Positions 54,605 to 64,000 of a stretch of 64,000 nucleotides of DNA are shown piece by piece. The stretch lies in contig NW_005179090.1 of the NCBI RefSeq assembly GCF_000350225.1, positions 476,628-540,627 of the forward strand. The letters are read 5' to 3'. The stretch is from Chondrus crispus. Taxonomy: Eukaryota > Rhodophyta > Florideophyceae > Gigartinales > Gigartinaceae. A model generated the notes under the pieces. It did no database searches, was not told where the DNA came from, and worked only from the letters and a program-made list of their open reading frames with translations. The number at the start of each line of letters is the position of its first letter. Position 1 is the first letter of the stretch. Both the position numbers and the translations under genes were made by a program.

Positions 54605-55251
54605 TGTGGCATAATTGCCAACGACTACTGTATACATTAGATTTGCAATTAGATCTAGATCTCGCTGTAAGGTACGGACCTTACAGCATGCGCGCGCGCT
54701 TCTCTTACAGCGCGCGCGCTTATCTTACAGCGCGCGCGCCTGCACACGTGTACGACCCGTGTGCTGTCAGCCTGATGCCTCACAGTATTACAGTGCGGGA
54801 CGACCCGCACTGGTACAGTAGCACGGTACTGTACTATAGTACGTTAACTTCGATCTGTATATTAAATAGGAGAAAGGGCGCTGGCGAGGAGAGGACCAAG
54901 GTAGCTTGGTCACGATCCACGACCGCGGCGAAACCCTCCAGCTTCCTCTAATTAGGGGGCGCCTTCGCACGCCTTTTTAGTTGGGGACCGGCACGAGTCG
55001 GGTTGCACGATACGCGAGCAAGCCGGCATCCGCTTCCGCGCGTCGGCATTGGTACGTCACCCAGCGCTGCTCCGGGGCGTTGAGACGTCGATCCGCTCGT
55101 GCATGCGCGCGGCCTAACCCGACCGCTCTACCACACTGCTACCGGGCCCGTGCCCAGTTCCGTGAGCAGGAAGAGTCCCCCGTCTTGCGCCCATCAAGGG
55201 CCATCGGACTGTTAGCAACACCTCTCCGCCGTTGGGGGTGTTTATGCTACA
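54605..55251 (+). repeat. 3' LTR of element A
   Basis: A 647-bp LTR, TGTGGCATAATTG...TTTATGCTACA, followed by the AGAGT target duplication and resumed transposase sequence. Confidence 0.92.
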
Positions 55252-55256
55252 AGAGT

Positions 55257-56105
55257 CAGGAATGGATAACTGAATGAAAAAGCCGAAATATCATAACCGT
55301 TAAACTTCCAGCCAACACTACACATATCCTGCAACCATGCGACCAATCAGCAAATCAGGCGTTCCAAAGGGATATCAAGAGGACAAGGGACCAGCTGTTG
55401 GCAATAATTCACTTCTCCTGCACGAATACTGCAATGACGGTAAAGCTTACAAGTGCGGGACACGAAGCCGTGACCTCAGATGTGGCAAGAAAATCATTTC
55501 AATAAGCAGGCATATGGCCTATGAATTTTCAATTCATGAAAAGGTTCGATAATGCCCCTCCTGGGTCATCTCCAACACACTTACTAGATGCACATGAGCC
55601 GCAAACAGACACTTTTGGGGTATAGAAGGCTTCAAATTATCCCCGTAGACAAGCTGCGTGTGTTTTGACCGACCGAATCAAAACAATACTGAACAGCGGC
55701 ATGATGGCAACATGTGCATTGGGTGAAATTGCTGTTTTGATGAAAATTTCCTACGTTGTGAACAATATACTGTCTCACGCGATTTGCCCTTCACCGCGAG
55801 CGAGCAGCAAAATAAACCGAAGAAGGTTCAGTGTTGAGCCCAAGTCTGCACTGCTTCTCACGAATCGATCACCCACGTGCAGTGAAACCATGAATGACTG
55901 CGGACTGGCTACGGATATGGAAACACATGCGGGAGCGCCCAAAACCCCCTTGGCTACCTTTACATCAACGATGGAGATTGAGAAAGAAAATAAACATCCC
56001 AATGTTCCACGAAGAGTGGTATCAGATAGCTTAGAGATTGACGGGAGCTCAAGCGACAATAGACCTGTGGCATATTTGCGTAGACACAAAACTAGGCGGG
56101 CATGA
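55257..56105 (+). pseudogene. pogo/CENP-B-type transposase, 3' half
   Basis: Directly after the A target duplication the DDE_1 reading resumes: ITVKLPANTTHILQPCD (about 55,294-55,345), the hallmark following the second catalytic Asp. Then come QAFQRDIKRTRDQLL and a degraded tail with several stops. An open frame at 55,665-56,105 (TDRIKTILNSGMMATCALGE onward, 146 codons) is its probable C-terminal part. The right inverted repeat ends at 56,346. This half proves that element A landed inside the transposase gene. Confidence 0.78.
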
Positions 56106-56462
56106 AGTGGCCAGAACGATGACGGTCCGGAGCAGACCCATGTGGCTGCACGTGGTCTACTTCATCTTTCGAGAATGCGTTGAGGCACACAAAGTATGGG
56201 CTTTGCCGGGTTTTCCGTAGTTCCCCCGCCGCTCATGAGCCATTTATCGCACATAAAGTTTTGCCAGGAAAATCAGGGAAACTTTACAGACTTTTGACGA
56301 TGCCTAAGAACACGGAAAGTGTTCCACAATACCCCAGTGAGAAGGGTAGTGTTCTGGAAGATTGGGAGAACTGGGCATGATCCACAATACAGGGAGTACC
56401 ACGATATAAGAGCCCCCAGTGCCAACCCCTTCATACTGCTCTTAATCTGAGGTTGCTGCTAT

Positions 56463-56811
56463 TCAAAAATCTCGCACAGGATGCCCATTGTACTCCTTAG
56501 CACGCTGCAGAATCTCACCAGTAAGCAGTTGCCAACTTTTGTAACTGTGGTGCGACCAATTCCAAAACGCTTCACCACAGAAGAGGCGCTCTCGCCTTTT
56601 TGAAGACAACGCGCAGCCTCGGCTTTCTCTTTCCACGAAAGCCACACTTGCGCCTCTTCAGCGAGCCGTGAGCCACCGGTGGAAAGTGACGGGTCATTTC
56701 GGAGCACCGTAATGATCCGTTGGTCGGAGAAATGGAACAGGCGGGCTGTGGGGGGGGACTTCTAAGATGCATTTGAAATACCAGCCGAGAAAGGGCCTGT
56801 GTGCTTGGCAT
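56463..56811 (-). pseudogene. second pogo/Tigger-type transposase fragment (DNA-binding domain)
   Basis: The minus strand reads WLSWKEKAEAARCLQKGES and ASSVVKRFGIGRTTVTKV, a psq-type helix-turn-helix of the CENP-B/Tigger kind, then in a neighbouring frame LTGEILQRAKEYNG. Upstream frames to 56,811 are broken. It differs from the transposase at 26.7 kb, so it is another family. No catalytic core is seen. Confidence 0.6.
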
Positions 56812-58184
56812 TACATTGTTTGATGGTGCTTGAAGTTATGATTCCGTGCCAAGCAAAAATGGTGGTCTTACTGCGAGGTCGTTCTTATTCAAAGTGCTCT
56901 TATATCGCAACTCCCCCCCTCTTGTATCACTACACATACAGGAGCGTGTTCGTTGCGTTTCGCGACGTACTGTGTGTCGCTGGCGCTGTCGCACTGTGTT
57001 GAGATCGCATGTTATCCCCTTTGGGATAATTTACCAATTTTTGTTAGCCGTGAGACAAGTCTACATCGCGTACTGTCTGTGTCGCGTACTGTCTGTGATA
57101 TGCTGCTCTGTCGGTGAGAAGGCGAGCTTCAAGAAGGAATAGAAGTCGATCCCTCATTCTCTCTCACATCGGGGGGAACATGATCATCACATCAGTAAGG
57201 TTGATGCACAACGCAACGCGAAGTCATCGCCACTCCCCCGTGTTCTACGGGAGGTCGAGTAGACCGAAGCGCGCCTCGCTCCGTCTCTCGCCGCGTCTCC
57301 GTCCTACAAGGCGTGCCGTCTCTGTTGTCTTTCTCCGTCTTACGAGAAGACATCCAGAGACACCAACCATCCCTTCCCTCCAAACCCGCGCCCTACCATG
57401 AAATTGAAAGAGCTATTGGAGGAGAAGATGGATCTGATGCAGGGTTCATTGGTACGTGGGGAAACAATAATGGCGTTTGAGCATCATGACTGCTGCACCG
57501 ATTTGCTAGGGTGCAGTTGTGTTTCTTTAGCAATCCTGCTCTTCTCTTCCGAATGTTTCCGGAAGTGGAAAAATTGCATTGTACTCTTGCATTATGCACG
57601 TGTGCGACTTCATGTAGCGAACGCAGGAAGACACAGAGATACGAGGTACAAGCTCCAACCTTCTGTGGTTGGGGGCTCTGCCAACTGTGAACCTTTTGGC
57701 AATTAACTCATAAATAAAACGTGAGGCAGCTGCATGCTCATGAGTGCGATATTTGAAATAGAAATATGTACTGCACAGTACGATACCCTTGGATATTAAT
57801 GGTGGGTGATAGTTTTCCAGCCATGAATTTTACGAGAACCTAGAGATCAGATGATACGATTGGCTATTGAGGAAGGTGTGTCGGGAACGACGACATGCCA
57901 TTCGGGCAACGTGTGTACTTTGTGCGTTATGCGGGACTGAGGCGTCGAAAATGAACAAGATGATGAGAGTGGGGCAGTAGATGACAAGAGAGGCTCTCTC
58001 CGATCTCCCGGTGCTCTTCGCCGAAAACGGGAGAGCGATCCGTTCCGATCTCCCCACCCTTCGACCGATCGAACAGAAAAAGGAGGAGACAGGAATCGGC
58101 GGCAATGTTTCCTCTGTGCCATCAACTGGGGCCAGGAGATCAGTCGTCATTACTGGAAGCTAGGTATCTGCTCTTATTATGAAC
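56812..58184. other. intergenic, no supported gene
   Basis: Short frames only; the 102-codon frame at 57,398 has no domain. GAGCGATCCGTTCCGATCTC and neighbours at 58,025-58,087 match the centre of the inverted repeat at 8808-8933. Confidence 0.5.
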
Positions 58185-58300
58185 CTTCCTGAGTGTAATT
58201 TGCGATAAAATCATCTTGTAAAGGAAAACGATCCCGGATTCCTTGACTATCAAGATGATTTTACCGCAAATTACACTCAGGAAGGAACATCTTATGAGGT
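58185..58300. repeat. inverted repeat at the left edge of the right duplicate
   Basis: CCTTCCTGAGTGTAATTTGC ... AAAATCATCTTG returns as CAAGATGATTTT and CGCAAATTACACTCAGGAAG. Arms are about 35 bp, centre about 40 bp. The outer arm is shared with the left copy at 8815-8835 and 8909-8930. Confidence 0.8.
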
Positions 58301-59790
58301 TGCATTTGTAGCGTTTCTGAGGATAATTCCAGAAATCGCGACTTTTTGTATGTGCAAGAGTGCATGTTCGCTGCTTCGTGGCTGCCTTCGGAGATGAGAG
58401 GAAATTCCGTTTGAGAAGAAGCGCTCTTCGTTTTGAGTTTCAGCGGTGCATGCGTCAATGGGATATGTGGCGTGCATCGCAGGTCTGCAACTCTGGTAAG
58501 GGTCGAGTTCAATCTTTTTTTCTTCTTCTTTTTATTTCATGATTGGTAACGGAGACTGCGATTACAGTCTTAGTCCAACTAGAAGTGATGGCTACCACGA
58601 AGACGGCATTAGAGATGGTGTACGTTTACAAGTAGAGAATTGCATTGGAAGCAAGGGAAGTCAGTACCACCTTCGCTTCGCCGGTAAACGGATAGGAGGC
58701 GAGGGTAGCGAGGCGAGATATTGAGGCGAAATCTGCCTGTAATACCCGTAGACATGGAAGCAGACGGAGGGGTTAGTGCGGCTTATGCGTGGCAGCATTC
58801 ATTGACTATAGTGGCTTTTCATGCATTCCATTCAGACGCAGGTCTTGAAGGTGTAGATCATGTTTCTCTTGCGTACCCTTTATTTCGCTTTATGCATCGC
58901 GGGCGCAAGTCCTGAAATGTGCTCATTACGACCTTAACGATACACTAGGCAGAGAGTGGTGTAGTGTGTGATATGGAAGAGCTATATTTGGATCGATCGG
59001 GATTCACACTGTCGGTGGAGTATGCACGAGTCCTACACTTACGGAACTGGCTACAATGACTCGATCTCCACTATTTTCGCCAAAACCCCGTTTCAGGGAG
59101 CAATCGTATTGTTGGTACTGTGGTTTTCCTGAAGACTTCCGTCCACACACGAGTATGGGAGTTTTGTTTTCTTGTTTGTCCTTGGCAACACGCCATGGAA
59201 ATACCCTATGGACAACTGCACAGCGTAGGGGTCGTTTTTTTCGATGCCTCAGGTCTAAGGAGAAGGACCCCCAAGAAAGTACAGGCTTCATGTCGCGGCT
59301 GTTGAGATCGACTGCTGGAAGCTTGGTATGTACAGTATGTGAAAGCTAGGAATCCGGTGACCCTTTACTCATGCCTTTTCCTCTGTCTCTACTTGTACTA
59401 CTTTGCTGGGCACGGGATTGTGCTGGAGACACAGCTTCGTGCTACTCACTGTCGTTCTGGTGGCGCTCCACCTGTCACTTCTTCCACAGTAGTACGTAGT
59501 ATACTTTTGCGCTCTGTCACAGTATTGTACTCCGGTTATGGGCAACTAAGGTATAGTAGTACAGTAAATGTGTGGTAAGATTTTCTGCGAAGTAAAATAC
59601 AGCACTCCTCGCAGTTTCACGGCAAAAAGCGAGAGGAATAGCTTGCAGTTGAGGGCAGAGAACAGAGCAGAAGCGTTTTTTGAGCTCACCTCAAAACCTC
59701 AAGAGCTGATAATGAAATTTGAAAATAGTGTTTTTGAGGTCGTTCCTCGTGCGTTTCTACATTGATAGATACAACAGTGCAATCGCAATA
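58275..59790 (+). repeat. segmental duplication, right copy, direct part
   Basis: Matches 8909-11,075 in the same orientation, without the MITE and with a 130-bp unrelated stretch at 59,443-59,570. It ends in GAGGTCGTTCCTCGTGCG...CAACAGTGCAATCGC (59,738-59,788), which recurs inverted at the far end of the next block. Confidence 0.85.
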
Positions 59791-59884
59791 ACCCTAGTCT
59801 TGTGAACATGAATACTTTGAAAATGACTTCATTAAACCACAATACAAACTGCCAGCTCAAATTTGCCCTTTTTAATTTGTTCTA

Positions 59885-60566
59885 TGTCATGCAGGGAATG
59901 ATAACCACTGAGCAAAAGGGGAGGTGCCGTTGGCCAACGACGGGAGAGAGGAATGACTGGGAGTCATATGAAGGAATCAGCAGAGAAGGAAGCATCGCAA
60001 AGTGGGAATGAGCAGACGAGTTCAATGAATGAGTTGAAGGAATCACCACAGTCCCCCTGAACTCGTATGTGAGTGACTGAATGAGAAGGATTGCCGGATT
60101 AACTTGAAAGTATGAGCGCAGGTTTACCCTGAACCTGAAGGTTTTTGATGCGTGTTGATGACGTCTTACAGTGCGGGGTGGACCTTGAAACCTGATGAAA
60201 ATGGGTTTTCGGCGTCATGTGAATACGTCGGGTGTGAGACGTGTCGGCTTGTGAGAGGTTGCTTCTAACGACGTCGGGTGGTTGACGTGTGAGCTTGTGA
60301 GAGGTAGCTTCTAACGACGTCGGGTGGTTGACGTGTGAGCTTGTGAGGGGTTGCTTCTAACAACGTCGGGTGGTTGACGTGTGAGCTTGTGATTGGGTAG
60401 TGTGGGAAGGAGGTGTACGGTGGGATTCGAACTCGCGTGCGCAGCAGTAGAATGAGGCCCATAACCTGTCATGCAGGGAATGATAACCACTGAGCAAAAG
60501 GGGAGGTGCCGTTGGCCAACGACGGGAGAGAGGAATGACTGGGAGTCATATGAAGGAATCACCACA
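59885..60566 (-). mobile_element. TRIM-like mini LTR retrotransposon
   Basis: Two 100-bp direct repeats (59,885-59,984 and 60,467-60,566) are flanked by the exact target duplication TTCTA (59,880-59,884 and 60,567-60,571). On the minus strand the 5' LTR ends CATGACA and is followed at once by GGTTATGGGCCTCATTC, a half-initiator-tRNA-type primer-binding site like that of the Copia remnant at 23,446. The 482-bp interior has no coding capacity and contains a 46-bp tandem repeat. It is non-autonomous; the shared leader motif CAACCACCCGAC suggests mobilisation by the local Copia family. Confidence 0.8.
60247..60395 (+). repeat. 46-bp tandem repeat inside the TRIM
   Basis: GCTTGTGAGAGGTT-type starts at 60,247, 60,293, 60,339 and 60,385 (partial) give an exact 46-bp period. 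The related fragment at 14,195-14,465 has about one unit. Confidence 0.88.
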
Positions 60567-61064
60567 TTCTAGGAAGAACTGCAACTGCTTTTTGAGAGGT
60601 TGAAAATATCCCTAGTGCCAGATTTTATAAATCGCTATAGTGATCACAAACTTCCACAGCGCAGCAGTTCGACGCATGAGATGCTAGTTCTAATTCAAGT
60701 GCACAGGGCCGTTGAGGACGTGTCCTCTGACCTGTGTGTCAAGTTTGGGGTTCACTTTGAACGAGGAGCGGAGCATCATCATCGCGCTAAAAATTCCTTT
60801 GCACATCGCGAGTATTCGCACTTGGAAGTGGGAAACTTCCGCACTTTCATGGCATTATTACGCCCTTGCGCTCACGCGCGACTTGCCTACCTATGCATTG
60901 CCCCATCAAACCCACACGAGACGGATTCTTATCTTTCTCCCTCCCTTTAATCATAACAGTAGGGATCTCAAGTCCCCCCGAACCCAAGTCTTCCTAAATT
61001 CGGGTGAAGAAGCTTTATGGTGGTGATGAAAGGAAACACGCCCTGAAATGTGAAGAAACCGAGT
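60567..61064. other. sequence between TRIM and inverted block, no supported gene
   Basis: A 116-codon + frame at 60,600-60,950 shows no domain or signal. It has no match to the left copy. Confidence 0.45.
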
Positions 61065-61914
61065 AAATTACCATGAATTTAAAGGTTTTTTCGATGTGTA
61101 AAGATGAGGGCTAACAGTGAATAGAAACCCAATGACTCTGTGTTCTAGACGTTCCTGTAGCATTTCTTGTGCCGTGGCAAGGGCTACACCGTTATCGCGA
61201 ATAATCAAAAGAAGCCTCACCGAAGAGCAAATATTTGAACCTGTAGCGCACACGGGATATAGTAAATTCTCGAACGAGGAAGCAACCAAGACATGGCAGT
61301 GTCGAAGACTGCCGGCTGGATAATTGCTGGCTCCTGACCTTGAATACTAACAGCTCGATATACTCATACGTTTTCGAATGACATGATGCACAACAAAGCA
61401 TCTACACCTTGCTTCAGTTTGCAAGGGCAAAACTTCTTCAATGGAAAAGATGCTTCTGATCCTGTACATATGCTTTCGATCCTTCTAGCAAGTTCACGCT
61501 TCTCTCAGACAGTATTTCTCTCAATTACAGTCCTCTTCTCTAGCTCTCTCTCACTGATGCATTTGAACAGAGGAAGTTTCACCTTCATACGAAAGCTATT
61601 GGGGAAAGAGATTTAAATGTAGAACACAAAACATGCATGTTGGATTCGGTCCTTACCAAGAAGAACTAGAAACAACCATACACTTCACATTTACCTTTTC
61701 ACTACTTTGGCTGAGGTATCGTTGCTCAGAACTCTTACCGGCTAGCGCGCCAGCTCATAAGCTCAGGCGTATTAGCAAATTATTCCATTGCGCCGGATGA
61801 CGGTGCTTCGCACTAGAAGCCCTTGACACACTAAGCTCTATCTCATCTGTTGGAATCGATGCCTTCAAGAATCGGGTAACATCGAAACAGCCGTCTTTCT
61901 TCTTCTTAAATGTC

Positions 61915-62259
61915 CTACGCACCGGAAGGTCCGTTTCTGCAGCAAACGACTAGAGAAGGGGCACGACCACAAGGACCAAGTATGTTTCCAGGCCTGCACA
62001 AGCTTGCGATGTTACAGACTCCGCGTCTGCCTTCGCCTTTGCATCTTCTGAGCGGAGCTTCACAACATCCCGTTCCGTCGCACCCCGATTGGCTGAAACG
62101 TCTTCCCTCGAGAAAACTGTAACAGACAGAACTTGGTGCACAAATTCCTCGGATACGACGACTGCCATCATAGAAAGTACACCTTTGCGCTCCTGCGCAA
62201 TTTGCACTAAGAATCACCAGAAACATGATCACGGCCTTGGAAAAGGAAAACGGTTTCAT
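61915..62259 (-). CDS. small secreted 12-cysteine protein, right copy
   Basis: A 114-residue protein from ATG 62,259 (MKPFSFSKAVIMFLVIL...), chosen by match to the left copy; an earlier in-frame start at 62,361 exists only here. The signal peptide end (SANCAGAQRC) and all 12 cysteines are the same as in 12,481-12,819. The loops differ: GPLGG against SFLEG, GGIG against DGTG, and the second module is two residues longer (CKGEGRRGVC against CEDGRGLC). By my reading most coding differences change the amino acid, while the 280 bp upstream show about four differences. It is probably an expressed extracellular protein under diversifying selection. Function unknown. Confidence 0.8.
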   Translation of the reverse strand: MKPFSFSKAVIMFLVILSANCAGAQRCTFYDGSRRIRGICAPSSVCYSFLEGRRFSQSGCDGTGCCEAPLRRCKGEGRRGVCNIASLCRPGNILGPCGRAPSLVVCCRNGPSGA

Positions 62260-62351
62260 TTTCTTCTTCTTTGGTCCGAACAATTTATGTTTGATCTTCT
62301 TCGCTATGTTGGTGGGTGAGCATAGATGAGCGGTTCGAGCACATATCACAT

Positions 62352-62358
62352 ATTTATA
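62352..62358 (-). promoter_or_regulatory. TATA box candidate of the right 12-Cys gene
   Basis: TATAAAT on the minus strand, at the same distance from the ATG as in the left copy. Confidence 0.45.
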
Positions 62359-63735
62359 CACAGTTCCATTCTGAGAAAATAATAGAATGAAGAAACCTCC
62401 GATAAGAAACCTCTGGTACAGTATGTCTCGAGTGCCTTACTTGAAAAGGTAACGAGCATGGGTGAATCCGTAAAAACCTGAGTTGCGGATCATTGGTAAT
62501 TTTCTCTGAAAAATGACATTCATCTTCATTGATTATTACTTTTTTTGAGTCTCTTGAACTTTTGAAAGGATAGCGGGTAACAGATATCTGAGGATGCTTG
62601 CTTCCCGGGCGCCGCGCATCATGAAAATTCAATGAGAGTACACAACCTGCGTGTATTTTTGTTCCTTAAATGATCCAGTTATTATTGCTATTGCTTGTCA
62701 TAAATCAGTTGGAATGCATAGAGTTAGAAACTTTCCCGGACATTTTGTAAGGTTCGGAATATAGAAAGAGTGATATTTCAGACCGTCTTCTGCAATGTAA
62801 AACTAAGCCAAACATGTGTAGGTAACTTACATACAATTACCAGCACGTTATCTGCCAAATCATGAAAAGCGACAGGAGAAAGTCACCTGATAAAACTTTC
62901 TTCATAAAATTTCAAGGACTGAATGCAATTCATGGCTTAGAAGTGCACGTTGTGCTGCACTTGAGAGAAGAGAGCAGTATTCGTTCTCCTATTCTTGTAT
63001 CCGACCCACGTATTTTCGAAAACATTTCCTATGTCAAGACTGTAACGTGAAGCACTGCAGCAAAGCAAAGCTCTTTCTAAGCTCAAGAGACAAGAAGAAT
63101 GTTGCGCCTTTTCTCTCTGTCGTGTAAATGAAATGGGAAATCATTCCTCATAATGATCTTGAGGAGAGGAAAAGATTGAATGAATGAGAGGCTTCGAAAA
63201 CTCATGCTGCAGGACGGCGGTTGCAGTACAGACATCAGTAGCGAATTCATGAAGAACATAATGTGTGTACAAAATGAAAATGTGAGTAAACGAAATAGGG
63301 GTAACGGGAGACTGTTTTTTTTTGTTGAATTCTTGTGTTTCTCATCGTATTTCATTCAGGCGGGAAGCCTAAGGTGAAGGCAGATGACACGTGTTCTAGA
63401 AACTTTCTGCTAATGATAATGAGCGAAGACTTATTTGGGTGCATTCGGGAATCTCAATCGCTCTCGATGCCTGTTCCATGACTATGATAAGCGTCAGATC
63501 CAGAGAAACCCTTCTCAATTGGGGTGGTGTGCTCGCACCGGGGTTATGGTCAGAAGGTGGAGGTTGGATTTACGCTCTTTCGCTCGCCATATGCAAAGGT
63601 ACAGCTTGTCGTTGTACCGTTAACTGTACTGAAAAGTCGCCTTTGGTTTATGGCACAGTCTCGTGTTAAGCGATTGCACTGTTGTGTCTTTCAATGTAGA
63701 CACGCACGAGGAACGAATTCTGACCTCTGTCGCAG

Positions 63736-64000
63736 AAGGATCTCCAGCAATAGTACAAGGCTCACTTCTTCAACTCTATTGACAGCACAGTTCTAGACCT
63801 CAACTCCTCTACTCCGGTTCTATGAAAGAACCACGTAACGAGGTAGCAGTCTACTGTGGTGACAAGCATAGGAAATAACTTTCAGTATATTCGGACCCGT
63901 AGTCAATGGCCCGTATATATTATGCTACAGTACTGATCGCCTCAATTCAGCGGAATTGAGGCCGACTACCTGACATGAACTAGAACGCGATGCCACCGCA
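63736..64000. other. window end, no supported gene
   Basis: Unique sequence after the duplicated block. No frame or repeat recognised. Confidence 0.5.

Larger units (their letters stand above)
27762..55251 (+). mobile_element. Ty3/Gypsy chromovirus A (outer element)
   Basis: LTRs at 27,762-28,392 and 54,605-55,251 begin TGTGGCATAATTG and end GCTACA. The target duplication AGAGT is exact at 27,757-27,761 and 55,252-55,256, and host transposase sequence resumes after it. The order gag, protease, RT, RNase H, integrase, chromodomain identifies a chromovirus-type Gypsy element. Chromovirus B is inserted between protease and RT, and a 1.1-kb solo-LTR-like sequence inside RT. Without these the element is about 11.9 kb. 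Pol has many frameshifts and stops. Confidence 0.92.
26559..56346 (+). mobile_element. pogo-like DNA transposon, split by nested retrotransposons
   Basis: The left end GCCTTCTCACTGGGGCATTT (26,559) and the right end, whose reverse complement reads CCCTTCTCACTGGGGTATTG (ending 56,346), are terminal inverted repeats. They are flanked by TA at 26,557-26,558 and 56,347-56,348. Without the inserted retrotransposon A and its target duplication the element is 2,293 bp. It holds one transposase pseudogene in two halves. The TA duplication and the CENP-B/pogo-type transposase agree on the superfamily. Confidence 0.85.
61065..63735 (-). repeat. segmental duplication, right copy, inverted part
   Basis: Reverse complement of 10,992-14,018. 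Its outer end (63,670-63,728) carries an inverted copy of the 59,738-59,788 junction sequence. It contains the second 12-Cys gene. Confidence 0.88.

Noticed and set aside
57398..57706. 102-codon + frame starting MKLKELLEEKMD
   Set aside because: No domain, signal or conserved copy; indistinguishable from a chance frame.
60247..60395. CRISPR-like array
   Set aside because: Contiguous 46-bp tandem repeat without spacers; the same holds for the 86-bp repeat at 22,988.
60420..60470. tRNA-like sequence with a GAGTTCGAATCCC box
   Set aside because: No cloverleaf can be drawn; the stretch is the leader of a TRIM element after its primer-binding site.

Overview
Kind of organism. The window is nuclear DNA of a eukaryote with a transposon-rich genome. 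The evidence is a chymotrypsin-family gene with a GT-AG intron, nested LTR retrotransposons with 5-bp target duplications, pogo- and DDE_Tnp_4-type DNA transposons, and an RsmG-type rRNA methyltransferase of the kind eukaryotes use in plastids. My best guess is a multicellular (red?) alga; this is inference only. Host-type genes are few and sit mainly in the left 26 kb and right 8 kb. The middle 30 kb is one stack of nested transposons. || Left part (1-26.5 kb). A decayed GT92-like glycosyltransferase pseudogene (+) is followed by an rsmG-like gene (-) broken at a G6 run. Next come a DDE_Tnp_4 transposase pseudogene with four in-frame stops and a two-exon trypsin-like protease (-) with a complete catalytic triad. 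A duplicated block (8.9-14.0 kb) carries a TA-flanked MITE and a small secreted 12-cysteine protein gene. Unclassified ORFs, palindromic repeats, a secreted-type protein with four CKSK(G/D)C motifs, an 86-bp tandem repeat, a Copia integrase remnant and a PCIF1-like methyltransferase ORF with an NPPF motif follow. || Middle (26,559-56,346). A 2.29-kb pogo-like element with TA target duplication has been split by Ty3/Gypsy chromovirus A (27,762-55,251, TSD AGAGT). A was itself split between protease and reverse transcriptase by a second chromovirus B in opposite orientation (32,300-46,708, TSD CGCGC), and again inside its reverse transcriptase by a 1,126-bp solo-LTR-like insertion (47,399-48,524). 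Both chromoviruses have gag, protease, RT, RNase H, integrase and a C-terminal chromodomain, all now damaged. Both also have a long 3' region between pol and the 3' LTR. It carries an ORF on the opposite strand that starts about 50 bp inside the LTR and shares a conserved block between A and B. A partial duplicate of the pol end plus polypurine tract brackets this region in each element. || Right part (56.3-64 kb). A second pogo-type DNA-binding-domain fragment is followed by a second copy of the 8.9-14.0 kb block. Its first part is in direct and its second part in inverted orientation, with a 682-bp TRIM-like mini-retrotransposon (TSD TTCTA) near the junction. The inverted part holds a paralogue of the 12-cysteine secreted protein. 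Its coding sequence has diverged, mostly at amino-acid-changing sites, far more than its almost identical upstream DNA. || How the genes relate. There is no operon-like organisation. The strongest candidates for new biology are the fast-evolving secreted cysteine-rich pair and the conserved antisense ORF cassette of the two chromoviruses.
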